NCBI GenBank assembly: GCA_900550815.1
Contig: URTW01000044.1
Span: 1 to 12,235, forward strand
Source of the DNA: an uncultured Collinsella sp.
GTDB taxonomy: Bacteria > Actinomycetota > Coriobacteriia > Coriobacteriales > Coriobacteriaceae
DNA length: 12,235 nucleotides
Direction: 5' to 3'
Part shown: positions 1-8,100 of the stretch, in pieces
Layout of the letters: every line of letters begins with the position of its first letter
Position numbering within the stretch: position 1 is the first letter of the stretch
The notes under the pieces: model-generated
The model's input: only the letters and a program-made list of their open reading frames with translations
Told to the model about the DNA's origin: nothing
Database searches by the model: none
Made by a program: the position numbers and the translations under genes

Positions 1-275
1 ACTGGTTTGATATCACCGCGCAGGAGAAGGCCGCCATCGACCGCCTGTACGCCTTCGGTGCCACGGGATTTCCGTTCACCAAGACGGCTCTTTTGCTCGA
101 TAGTCACAGCGAGGGTGTCTATGACGCGGCGATCGCCATGTACAACTCAACCTGCGCATACTGCATGTGGGAGGACCAGGGCATTGTCACCATCAGCGGT
201 ATGACCGAGCGCGACAGCATGGTGTCGTCGCCCAAGTTAGAAGAGGTGCGAGAGCTCGCCCGCAAGCTGGCCTAG
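1..275 (+). CDS. Flavodoxin-fold / NADPH-dependent FMN reductase-like protein, C-terminal part
   Basis: This open frame (codons in phase with base 3) enters from the left edge and ends at TAG 273-275, leaving 90 residues of the C-terminus. The segment reads like the end of multimeric flavodoxin / NAD(P)H-dependent FMN-oxidoreductase proteins. It opens with WFDITAQEKAAIDRLYAF, matching the usual tract that follows the FMN-contact loop (W-x-x-x-x-AQ-K-x-x-IDR). A hydrophobic strand (KTALLLDSHS) follows, then an aromatic/cysteine segment (CAYCMW), a short GIVTISGM strand, and a final helix ending in ELARKLA. Such proteins bind FMN in the cytoplasm and transfer electrons from NAD(P)H. The FMN-binding N-terminus is outside the window, so the cofactor and any Fe-S cluster cannot be checked. 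It converges on the topoisomerase operon. The family call rests on pattern similarity only. Confidence 0.65.
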   Translation, partial: WFDITAQEKAAIDRLYAFGATGFPFTKTALLLDSHSEGVYDAAIAMYNSTCAYCMWEDQGIVTISGMTERDSMVSSPKLEEVRELARKLA

Positions 276-293
276 CGCGCATTTCTAATAACG

Positions 294-335
294 AACAAGG
301 CCCGAAAGGTTCATTAGAACCATTCGGGCCTTGTT
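294..335. terminator. Symmetrical hairpin between convergent genes, likely bidirectional terminator
   Basis: A perfect 13-bp inverted repeat (arms AACAAGGCCCGAA 294-306 and TTCGGGCCTTGTT 323-335) encloses a second perfect 5-bp stem (GGTTC 308-312, GAACC 317-321) with a 4-base loop. Only A307/A322 is mismatched, so the whole element folds into one 19-position stem. It lies 18 bases after the stop of the plus-strand flavodoxin-like gene and 43 bases beyond the stop of the minus-strand parC, so it can serve both. The tail is only moderately T-rich on either strand (TTGTT on plus, TTGTTCGTTATT on minus). The stem strength carries the call. Confidence 0.8.
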
Positions 336-378
336 GCGTTGCAAGGGAACTGGGCTATCGGAATCGGCCAGTCGGCTG

Positions 379-2619
379 TTAGTCATACAAGCTCGGCATG
401 TCTTTTACCTTCATGAGGGCACCGGCAGAAGGCAGGCTCTGCGCGGTGAACTTCTCGGCCGAAACGCCGGCGCCAAGAATCTCCTCGGTTGTGCCAACGG
501 TGGTGGCCGAGCGGCCCTTCTTAGCCGTAAAGGCCTGGACGCCCTGCGTGTTGGTGGTCGTCTTGGTCTTGAGCAGCGACGTGTTGAAGTTCATCAGGCG
601 GTAGTCGCTCGACACCAGCGCGATGTCGCGATCTTCCTTGAGCACCTGGGCATACAGCAGCTTGCTGCCACCGTAGATGGCGTTCTTGAGGCGCTTGCGG
701 TTGGTTTTGGTGACGTATCCGGAAAGCGCGACGCGCACCACGCGGCCGTTCTCAAAGACGAACAGCACGGCGGCCTTGTAGTCCTCGGGGTCGATGACCC
801 AGATGACGCTCTCGTCGGGCTCCATCTCAAGGTCGGTGGGCAGGTACGAGCCCAGCTGTGCCGACTTGGTATCCTCAAACGCCGCAACCTTGCACTTGTA
901 TACCTGGCTCTTGTTGGTAAAGACCAGCAGCTCGTGGGTGTTGGAGGACGGGAACTCGATAAAGGGCTTGTCGCCGTCTTTGTACTTGAGCGTGGTGGCC
1001 TTCTTGAGCACGCGGTCGGTCATCTTTTTGAGGTAGCCGTCGCGCGAGAGCATGATGGTAACGGGGTATTCCTCGACCTCGGGCTCCAGGCTCACCTCAA
1101 TGACCTCGTGCGGCTCAATCCTGCCCGTGCGGCGCGGCATCACGTACTTCTTGTTGACCGCGGCCAGCTCGTCGCTGATGACCTTCTTGATGTTCTCCTC
1201 GCTGGAGAGGATCTCCTCAAGCTCGGCAATCTCGCCCTCAAGCTTGGCAATGTCCTTGGTGCGGTTGAGGATGTACTCCTCGTTGATGTTGCGGAGCTTG
1301 AGCTCGGCAACAAACTCAGCCTGGGTCTCGTCGATGTCGAAACCCTTCATAAGATTGGGCACGACCTCGGCTTCGAGCTTGGTGCCGCGGATGATGGCGA
1401 TGGCCTTGTCGATGTCGAGCAGGATTGCCTCGAGGCCGTGCAGCAGGTGCAGGCGCTCGGACTTTTTGCCCAGGTCAAAGTTAATGCGGCGACGCGTGGA
1501 CTCAATACGCCACTTGACCCACTCGTGCAGGATCTGGCGCACGCCCATAACGCGGGGGTAACCATCGACCAGCACGTTGAAGTTGCACGAGAACGAATCC
1601 TGCAGCGTGGTCGAGCGATAGAGCTTGGCCATGAGCTTGTCGGGGTCGACGCCGCGCTTAAGGTCGATGGCGATGCGCAAGCCCGAGAGGTCGGTTTCGT
1701 CGCGGATGTCAGCGATCTCCTTGACCTTGCCCTCTTTGGAGAGCTTGACGATGCGCTCGATGATGACATCGGTCTTGGTGGTGTAGGGGATCTCGTAGAC
1801 CTCGATGATGCGCTCTTCGGGAATCCAGCGCCAGCGGGAGCGGATCTGGAAGCTGCCCAGGCCGGTCTCGATAATCTTTTCCATCTCCTCGCGGCGGTAG
1901 ATAATTTCACCGCCGGTCGAGAAGTCGGGCATGGGCATGTACTCGAGCAGGTCGCAGTCGGGATCCTGCAGGTAGTGCATGGTGGCGGTGCAGACCTCGT
2001 TGAGGTTAAAACCGCAGATGTCGGACGCCATGGCGACGCCGATGCCCTTGTTGGCCGAGACGAGGATGTTGGGGAACGTGGTGGGCAGCAGGCGCGGCTC
2101 CTTCATGGCGCCGTCGTAGCTGTCGACGAAGTCCACCGGGTCCTTGTCGATGTCCTTAAAAATCTCGGCGCTGATGGGGGAGAGCTTGGCCTCGGTATAA
2201 CGCGAGGCGGCGTAGCTCAGATCGCCCGAATAGTACTTGCCAAAGTTGCCCTTCGACTCCACGAAGGGGGCGAGCAGCGCCTCGTTGCCGGTGGCCAGGC
2301 GCACCATTGTCTCGTAGATCGCGGTATCGCCGTGCGGGTTGAGCTTCATGGTCTGGCCCACGATGTTGGCGCTCTTCTGGCGCTCGCCCTTGAGCAGACC
2401 CATCTTGTACATGGTGTAGAGCAGCTTGCGGTGCGAGGGCTTAAAGCCGGCAATCTCGGGGAATGCACGCGAGACGTTGACGCTCATGGCGTAGGGCATG
2501 TAGTTGACCTCGAGCGTCTGCGTGATCGGCTGGTCGGTGACCTCGGAGTGCAGGCCGATGACGTTTTCGGCGTTGACCTGCTTTTTCTTTGGCTGGTTCT
2601 TCGTCTTCTTCTTTGCCAC
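379..2619 (-). CDS. parC: Type IIA DNA topoisomerase subunit A (ParC/GyrA-like)
   Basis: The product is the 746-residue DNA-cleaving subunit of an ATP-dependent type II topoisomerase, working with the upstream ParE-like subunit. Visible landmarks are a lysine-rich N-terminus (MAKKKTKNQPKKK), the winged-helix entry LEVNYMPYAMSVNVSRAFPE near residue 36, and the quinolone-region motif NPHGDTAIYE (94-103; T99 and E103 correspond to E. coli GyrA S83 and D87). The catalytic tyrosine context is SRYTEAKLSP (Y141). The tower domain is followed by a coiled-coil gate around 447-486, then a beta-pinwheel-like C-terminal domain from about 515. No GyrA box (QRRGGKG-like) is present, which argues against true gyrase. 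The length matches ParC (about 750) better than GyrA. The start is GTG at 2617-2619, preceded by AGAGGA five bases upstream. It is 45 bases downstream of parE and certainly co-transcribed. GyrA-like naming cannot be fully excluded, because this lineage is divergent. Confidence 0.93.
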   Translation of the reverse strand: MAKKKTKNQPKKKQVNAENVIGLHSEVTDQPITQTLEVNYMPYAMSVNVSRAFPEIAGFKPSHRKLLYTMYKMGLLKGERQKSANIVGQTMKLNPHGDTAIYETMVRLATGNEALLAPFVESKGNFGKYYSGDLSYAASRYTEAKLSPISAEIFKDIDKDPVDFVDSYDGAMKEPRLLPTTFPNILVSANKGIGVAMASDICGFNLNEVCTATMHYLQDPDCDLLEYMPMPDFSTGGEIIYRREEMEKIIETGLGSFQIRSRWRWIPEERIIEVYEIPYTTKTDVIIERIVKLSKEGKVKEIADIRDETDLSGLRIAIDLKRGVDPDKLMAKLYRSTTLQDSFSCNFNVLVDGYPRVMGVRQILHEWVKWRIESTRRRINFDLGKKSERLHLLHGLEAILLDIDKAIAIIRGTKLEAEVVPNLMKGFDIDETQAEFVAELKLRNINEEYILNRTKDIAKLEGEIAELEEILSSEENIKKVISDELAAVNKKYVMPRRTGRIEPHEVIEVSLEPEVEEYPVTIMLSRDGYLKKMTDRVLKKATTLKYKDGDKPFIEFPSSNTHELLVFTNKSQVYKCKVAAFEDTKSAQLGSYLPTDLEMEPDESVIWVIDPEDYKAAVLFVFENGRVVRVALSGYVTKTNRKRLKNAIYGGSKLLYAQVLKEDRDIALVSSDYRLMNFNTSLLKTKTTTNTQGVQAFTAKKGRSATTVGTTEEILGAGVSAEKFTAQSLPSAGALMKVKDMPSLYD

Positions 2620-2664
2620 GATATCCTCTTGAACTTCTTATGGGCCGTCGTTATCGATTTGCTG

Positions 2665-4662
2665 CTATTGCAGGTCCAGTTGGTCCAGGTATTCCTTGCC
2701 GTGCTCGGAGATATGGCGCTTGCGGCCTGCCTCGTCGTTGCCCAGCAACAGGTTGAACATGGTTTCCATCTTGGTGACGTCCTCGGGCTCCACCTTGATC
2801 AGGCGACGCGTCTCGGGATTCATGGTGGTGAGCCACATCATGTCCGGATCGTTCTCACCAAGACCCTTGGAGCGGTTGATCGAGCACTTTTGGTCGCCGA
2901 TCTCTTTGAGGATGCCGTTCTTCTCGAGCTCGGTGTAGGCAAAGTAGGTCTTCTCTTTGCAGTTGATCTCGTAGAGCGGCGATTCGGCGATATACACGTA
3001 ACCCTCGTCGATAAGCGTGGGCACCAGGCGGTAGAGCATGGTGAGCACGAGCGTACGGATGTGATAACCGTCGACGTCGGCGTCCGTACAGATGATGACC
3101 TTGTTCCAGTTGAGGTTGTCCAGGTCAAAGGCTCCAAGGTTCTTGATGCGCTTGTCCTTGATCTCCACACCGCAGCCCAGCACGCGCATGAGGTCCATGA
3201 TGATGTCGGACTTAAAGATGCGCGGGTAGTCCTCTTTCAGACAGTTGAGGATCTTACCGCGGACGGGCATAACGCCCTGGAACTCGGCATCGCGCGAGGT
3301 GCGAATGGCGCCAGCTGCCGAGTCGCCCTCTACGATGTAGATCTCGCGGCGGTTCTTGTCCTTGGAGCGGCAGTCGATGAACTTCTGCACGCGGTTGGCC
3401 ATGTCGGTCTTCTGCTGCAGGTTGGTCTTGATGCTCTGACGCGTCTTCTCGGCGTTCTCGCGCGAGCGCTTGTTGATGAGCACCTGCTCCATGATCTTGT
3501 TGGCGGCGTCCTTGTTCTCGATCTGGTAGGTCGAGAGGCGCTCCTTAAAGAAGGCCGTCATGGCCTGCTGGATAAAGCGGTTATTGATGGCCTTCTTGGT
3601 CTGGTTCTCGTAGGACGTTTGGGTGGAGAAGCAGTTGGTCACCAGCACCAGACAGTCCTGGACGTCCTGCCACTTAATGCCGCTCTCGTTTTTGTTGTAT
3701 TTGCCCTGTTGCTTAATATAGGCATCGATGGCGCTGGTCAGAGCGCTACGGGCCGCCTTCTCGGGTGAGCCGCCGTTCTCGAGCCACGATGAGTTGTGGT
3801 AGTACTCCTGCATCATGAAAGTGCGCGAGAAGCACATGCACGCGGTGATTTTTACGTTGTAATCGGGCAGGTCCTCGCGGTCGCGACCGCGGCGGTCGGC
3901 CTCGATAAAGAAGGGCTCGGTAAGGTAGTCGGCACCGACCTTCTCGAGCACATAGTCCTCGATGCCCTTGGGATAGCAAAAATCCTCTTCGGAGAACTCG
4001 CCATCGTCGCCCTCGATGCGCAGGCGGAAGGTCACGTTGGCGTTGACCACGGCCTGACGGCGCATGGTCTCGCGATACCAATCGTGGGGAATGCTGATCG
4101 AGGTAAAGACCTCAAGATCGGGGCGCCACTTGATGGTGGTGCCGGTGCGGTTCTCGTCGCTGGGCTCAATCTCGAGTGCCTTCTTTTTGGCGCCGACGAC
4201 CTTGCCCTTTTTAAAGTGCAGGGAGTACTTGTTGCCGTCGCGCCAAACCGTGACGTCCATGTACTCGGAGGCGTACTGGGTCGCGCACGAGCCCAGGCCG
4301 TTGGTACCGAGCGAGAAGTCGTAGTCGCCGCCCTGGTTGTTGTTGTATTTGCCACCGGCGTAGAGCTCGCAGAAGACGAGCTCCCAGTTAAAGCGCTTCT
4401 CGGAGGGGTTCCAGTCGAGCGGGCAGCCGCGGCCATTGTCCTCTACCTGAATGGAGCCATCGCGAAAGGCGGTAAGGGTGATGAGCTTGCCGTAGCCCTG
4501 GCGCGCCTCGTCAACGGCGTTGGACAGGATCTCGAAGGCGGCATGCGCGCAGCCGTCGAGTCCGTCCGAGCCAAAGATGACGGCGGGACGCAGGCGTACG
4601 CGCTCCTCGTCCTTGAGCTGGCGGATACTGTCGTTACCATAGTTTGCGGTGTTTTTTGCCAT
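2665..4662 (-). CDS. parE: Type IIA DNA topoisomerase subunit B (ParE/GyrB-like)
   Basis: The product is the 665-residue ATPase and TOPRIM subunit that pairs with the downstream ParC-like protein to pass DNA duplexes through each other. GHKL ATPase motifs are present: EILSNAVDEA (catalytic Glu 44, Asn 48), DNGRG at 75-79, and the ATP-lid loop as LGTNGLGSC at 118-126, where most GyrB proteins have GLHGVG. GTTIKW is near 174-179, and a QTK loop (354-356) contributes the ATP-contacting lysine. The TOPRIM domain shows EGDSA (445-449) and DADVD (527-531), the metal-binding acidic residues, followed by KGLGE (600-603 region). Length is close to ParE (about 630) and lacks the GyrB-specific insert of proteobacteria. 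The ATG start at 4660-4662 has only a weak purine-rich GAGAGAG upstream. It is first in the operon, and transcription probably starts in the AT-rich interval above it. Confidence 0.95.
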   Translation of the reverse strand: MAKNTANYGNDSIRQLKDEERVRLRPAVIFGSDGLDGCAHAAFEILSNAVDEARQGYGKLITLTAFRDGSIQVEDNGRGCPLDWNPSEKRFNWELVFCELYAGGKYNNNQGGDYDFSLGTNGLGSCATQYASEYMDVTVWRDGNKYSLHFKKGKVVGAKKKALEIEPSDENRTGTTIKWRPDLEVFTSISIPHDWYRETMRRQAVVNANVTFRLRIEGDDGEFSEEDFCYPKGIEDYVLEKVGADYLTEPFFIEADRRGRDREDLPDYNVKITACMCFSRTFMMQEYYHNSSWLENGGSPEKAARSALTSAIDAYIKQQGKYNKNESGIKWQDVQDCLVLVTNCFSTQTSYENQTKKAINNRFIQQAMTAFFKERLSTYQIENKDAANKIMEQVLINKRSRENAEKTRQSIKTNLQQKTDMANRVQKFIDCRSKDKNRREIYIVEGDSAAGAIRTSRDAEFQGVMPVRGKILNCLKEDYPRIFKSDIIMDLMRVLGCGVEIKDKRIKNLGAFDLDNLNWNKVIICTDADVDGYHIRTLVLTMLYRLVPTLIDEGYVYIAESPLYEINCKEKTYFAYTELEKNGILKEIGDQKCSINRSKGLGENDPDMMWLTTMNPETRRLIKVEPEDVTKMETMFNLLLGNDEAGRKRHISEHGKEYLDQLDLQ

Positions 4663-4692
4663 ACTCGCTCTCTCGGTGCTCCTTTGCTGCGT

Positions 4693-4761
4693 TTAAGTCA
4701 TATAGATAGTCAAGGTAGCATAGCCCAGCCCATAGGCGATTCCAACCAACACGAAATCCAT
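4693..4761 (-). other. Possible 22-residue hydrophobic leader ORF upstream of parE
   Basis: An ATG at 4759-4761 opens a 22-codon frame ending TAA 4693-4695, 30 bases before the parE start. Its sequence (MDFVLVGIAYGLG then YATLTIYMT) would form one short membrane-spanning stretch. No Shine-Dalgarno sequence precedes it, and the ATG abuts the inverted repeat at 4762-4775. The frame is also open further upstream, so this could simply be chance. It is recorded because a small ORF between promoter and parE is a common place for translational or attenuation control. Confidence 0.15.
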
Positions 4762-4775
4762 CGAACAATCGTTCG
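4762..4775. repeat. Inverted repeat CGAAC-N4-GTTCG, possible operator
   Basis: A perfect 5-bp inverted repeat with a 4-base spacer lies about 100 bases before the parE start. A related half-site, ATCGAAC(A/G)AT, occurs here (4760-4769) and again at 4874-4883. Between them sits another inverted pair, TGTTTAGT (4791-4798) and ACTAAACA (4864-4871). This suggests binding sites for a dimeric regulator near the parE promoter, but no protein can be assigned. Confidence 0.3.
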
Positions 4776-4844
4776 GATTAACAGGGATAGTGTTTAGTGG
4801 TAGCGCTGCATTGTTAAACAAATTTGGATACAGATGAATTTTAT

Positions 4845-4872
4845 TTAATAGGGACCTAGTTTTACTAAACAA
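4845..4872 (-). promoter_or_regulatory. Candidate sigma-70-type promoter for parE-parC
   Basis: Read on the minus strand, TTGTTT (4867-4872) and TATTAA (4845-4850) are separated by 16 bases, in the most AT-rich part of the interval. Matches to the consensus are partial (3 of 6 and 4 of 6). If used, the transcript would have a leader of roughly 175 bases before parE, carrying the hydrophobic mini-ORF and the CGAAC repeat. Confidence 0.3.
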
Positions 4873-4881
4873 AATCGAACG

Positions 4882-5097
4882 ATGCTGATCGCACGAGCGG
4901 GCACATCGATTGACTATCAATCACGTTTACTCGGAGAAAACCGAGTCGGTTTTGTCCGAGTAAGTTTGAAGACGGCCGAATGCGTCCTGCTGCGTTTGCG
5001 GTTGGATGCGTTTATCAAAAACGTGCCATGCGGATTGTTGGCGAAAAGACGCCGTGCCAAGCTCGAGGCAGAACTCGACTCCTCTGACGATATCTAA
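4882..5097 (+). CDS. Doubtful small hypothetical ORF (71 codons)
   Basis: A plus-strand frame runs from ATG 4882 to TAA 5095-5097. The product would be basic in its second half, with a KRRRAKLEAEL stretch followed by an acidic end (DSSDDI). It resembles no family I recognise. For it: it is the longest plus-strand frame in this otherwise gene-free interval, and a terminator-like hairpin with its T-run on the plus strand begins five bases after the stop. Against it: there is no ribosome-binding site before the ATG, a 37-base near-perfect palindrome lies inside it, and a frame of similar length is open on the opposite strand. The stretch could instead be an untranslated RNA or a decayed gene remnant. 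Confidence 0.22.
   Translation: MLIARAGTSIDYQSRLLGENRVGFVRVSLKTAECVLLRLRLDAFIKNVPCGLLAKRRRAKLEAELDSSDDI
4908..4963. repeat. Tandem palindromes, including a 37-base near-perfect hairpin
   Basis: Two palindromes sit four bases apart. The first is GATTGA-CTA-TCAATC (4908-4922), perfect over 6-bp arms. The second (4927-4963) has outer arms TTACTCGGA and TCCGAGTAA (9 bp). A single G/G mismatch follows, then inner arms AAAACCG and CGGTTTT (7 bp) around the 3-base centre AGT. Neither strand has a T-run directly after it, so it is not a textbook terminator. It may be an operator, an RNA structure or an RNA-processing site. It overlaps the doubtful ORF at 4882-5097. Confidence 0.6.
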
Positions 5098-5102
5098 TGC
5101 GT

Positions 5103-5140
5103 AATGGGCTGGCTCTGGGTATCCAGAACCAGCCCATTTT
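5103..5140. terminator. Terminator hairpin, possibly bidirectional
   Basis: A 16-position stem (5103-5118 with 5123-5138) with a GTAT loop has one C/A mismatch in plus-strand RNA (5113/5128), which becomes a U-G wobble in minus-strand RNA. The arm ends AGCCCATT run straight into TTGATGTT on the plus strand, giving a modest T-tract. It lies 47 bases past the stop of the minus-strand surface-protein gene (5188) and five bases past the stop of the plus-strand small ORF. It may end either transcript, or both. Confidence 0.75.
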
Positions 5141-5187
5141 GATGTTCGATGAGCCGAGTTGGCGTCTCTCACAAAGGTAACTAGGAG

Positions 5188-8100
5188 CTAGCGAGGCCTA
5201 TCCGAATTGCCCTCATTGGCGGTATCTTTTTCGAGCGCCGTGCGGCGGGCGCTGTAGGCGATAAGGCCGGCGCCTGCCGCGGCGAGTGCTGCAGCGGCTG
5301 CCGTAAGGGGAGCGTTGACATCGCCCGTGCCCGCAAGCGCGCCCGCTTTTCCGGAGCGCTTGTTATTGCCGTGGTCCTTGCCACTGCCGGAGCTGCTTCC
5401 GCCCGCGCCGCCGCCCTCGTCAGTACCGCCGCCACTCGAGCCACCATCGCCGTCTGCTGCCATCGGGGCGTCGTGAAGTCCTGTCGTATCCGCGCTGTCG
5501 CATACGCCGATCTGAACTTCCGAGCGCTCGCATGCCGCGTCGGGCACATGAAGCTCGTGCAGTACGGCACCCAGCGCCGAGTTTGCGCCTGGTCGAATTT
5601 CCTCGAGCGTTACGGGATCGAGCGCCACCAGATTACGCGCCTTCGCATACAGCGTTACGCGTTTGCCCACTTCGTCGCTCCAGCTCTCGGGGATGGCGAA
5701 GCTCATGCGGAACTGTGCCGTGCAACCCGGTGCCAGCACGGCGTTGCCGTTGTCGGCTACCAGCGGGTGCGTTGCAAAACGCGCGCCCAGCGTCTCGAGC
5801 GCGTACTTCACGTGTGCCATGTCGTTGGCCGGAGCATCTTCGGAAAGCTCTGGATCAAAGATCGATGCCGTGCGTGCGTTCGCTCCGAATCCGATGGATG
5901 CGCTGGAGAACGGCTGGCTGGAGCCCTCTCGGTATAGATCGATTGTGCCGGCGGTGAGCAGCGTGTTGCCGTCGTTTCGCACCGTGACCATGAAGGATTC
6001 GCCTGCTGCTCCGGGCACCACCGCGCCCGAGGTAGCGACCGCGCCCGTCGGAGTGGCACACGCCGCCAAGGGTACTTCGATGCCGTGCAGCTCTGCCTCG
6101 CTCTGCTCGGCACTCACAATGTGCGTGGCGAGTGCGGAGAGCATGCCTCCCGACGTCAAAAACGTCGTTATCTGATCGACGGGATGGTCCAGCTCGCACA
6201 TCACGAACGGCTCCGTGAACAGATCGCCTGCCAAGGTGCTGGCGAAGATGCGGAAGTGCTTGCCCATCACTGCTACCGGGTTGCCTTCTTCGTCGTAGGT
6301 TTGTCCCACCTTGCCATCGGTGTTCTCTACATAGAGCACGCACCTGCCGTTGTTGCTTACGCTAAACGATGCCGGGCCACAGCCTGCGGCACCCACAGGC
6401 TGCGTTGCAAATGCCGATGCGTCTCGCGTCCAAGTGATATGCTGCAGTTGTTCGTTGACGGTTGCCAAAAAGCCCGAATGTTGTGGCCACGGCACCGCAC
6501 GGGGTACCGTGGCGTCTGGTGGCATAACGCCCCAGCCTGCAATGGACTGGCCGATCACGGCGTACGATGCGCAGCCGCAACCGTCTGCAGTCTCGTACGC
6601 AACGGGCACCACCATTTTGCCGTTGATATTCTCGGGCTCGCCCAGCTCGATACTCGACGGTGCTTGTGGAAAGCGGAGAACTTGGCGGAACGTCAGGCTG
6701 TCGCCCGAAACGTCCGACCACAGGGTAAAGCACTCCAGCGCAACCTCAGCCTCGCTGCCGAGCGCCTTTTCTGCGGTGCTTCCACGGCGGTGGAGATAGG
6801 CACCCGACAGGCGTCCGTCGACCAGCGTCTTGCCCACCGTGATGCGCGGGCACTGCAGGCAATGGTAACCGTCCTCCTGCAGGCGCCCGCGCGAGATGCT
6901 GCGCCACGACGTGTGCGATATCACGCGAACTTCGCTATTACTTATGCGCAGGCGCACAACGGACAGTATGCCGGATGTGCTCGCCGTATCGAAATGGGTG
7001 TTGTCGCCGGCGGGGCGCTCGCCCGAGACCAGCAGCACGTAGGCGTCCTGGTTTCCTCTTCCGTCCGTATATTCCACCACGTCGAAGTCGTAATCGTATA
7101 TGCCGTCGCGCTCCACGTCGCCCTCGCCAAACCCAAGGGGAAAGTCCACGGGCGTGGGAGCGGACCACGTGCCGTTTGCCTTTGTGTGTACCACCAGGCG
7201 CGAGCGGCCATTGTCGCCGTAGCGCACCGAGGCGATACGGAACAGGCATTCTACGTCGGCAATCATTGCCAGCTTCATGTGGGCTTCGCTGAGCACGCCA
7301 GCAAACAGCACGTTGTCGCTCGAGGGTTTGATGCCGCCACGCTCGTCCTCCGACACGCCGGCAGAATTGGCGTTCGAGTCAGCAACGGCGTTCGTTGCCT
7401 GACCGATGTAGGTGTACTCATACATCGGCGCGGCGTTTTCGTCGTTTTCCATCAGTGCGTGGACGAAGTGCTCGATCTGTCCCGTGTCGTCGCTTTCTAC
7501 ATCCGCCTCGAGCTCAATGCACGTGACCGCTTGATCCCAATCGCGCACGACAGGCGCGACGTTTACGGCAGTGGCCTTAACCTCGGCGCGTGCGAGCAGC
7601 TCGGCGTTGGTGACGATGGTGGCCGATGCGATAAATTGCGGCACGCAGCCCGCCTCAATGTTGCCGGCCGAGCCGAAGCGGGCATTCAGCGTATAAGGCG
7701 TATCTCCACCCAATGCGAGCTCAGAGCGCTGGAGCACATACTGGCTGCCATTGTTCACCGACATATTCCACGAATCGAGGAGTGTGGGCCACGACCCCGA
7801 CCAAGCCTTGGTGGTCCACTTGAACATTACGAACTGGAGTATCACATCGACATCGACGTCTGCACCTACGCGCAGTCGCGGAAGCTGGTGTCCACCTGCC
7901 TTCTCGTACCCAATGAACAGCGTGAGGGATGCGGCGCCGCGCACGGCAGACGAAGCGACGCCTGCAACGCCGGCGCCAAAGGTGACGGCAAGCCCGATCT
8001 GGATGGTGAACGAGCCCGACGTGTTTGAATAGTCGAGCGAAATGTTTTTAAAAAACGCCGCGCCGCTGCCGTGCGTGTGGGCACCCACGGCGAGCGCCAG

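Noticed and set aside
331..3768. Plus-strand open frame of 1145 codons antisense to parC and part of parE
   Set aside because: It lies entirely opposite two confidently identified genes. The translation is dominated by Leu, Val, Asp, His and Ala runs typical of antisense frames in GC-rich DNA, and no start with a ribosome-binding site or recognisable domain is seen.
3796..4797. Plus-strand 333-codon frame antisense to parE
   Set aside because: Same reason: a shadow of the conserved ATPase gene without domain or ribosome-binding site.
4927..5172. Minus-strand 81-codon frame opposite the small plus-strand ORF
   Set aside because: It spans the terminator hairpin and the 37-base palindrome, and has no ribosome-binding site or recognisable motif.
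6085..8028. Plus-strand 647-codon frame antisense to the surface-protein gene
   Set aside because: It has arginine/alanine/cysteine-rich antisense composition and no recognisable motif. The opposite strand has a complete exported protein with signal and anchor.
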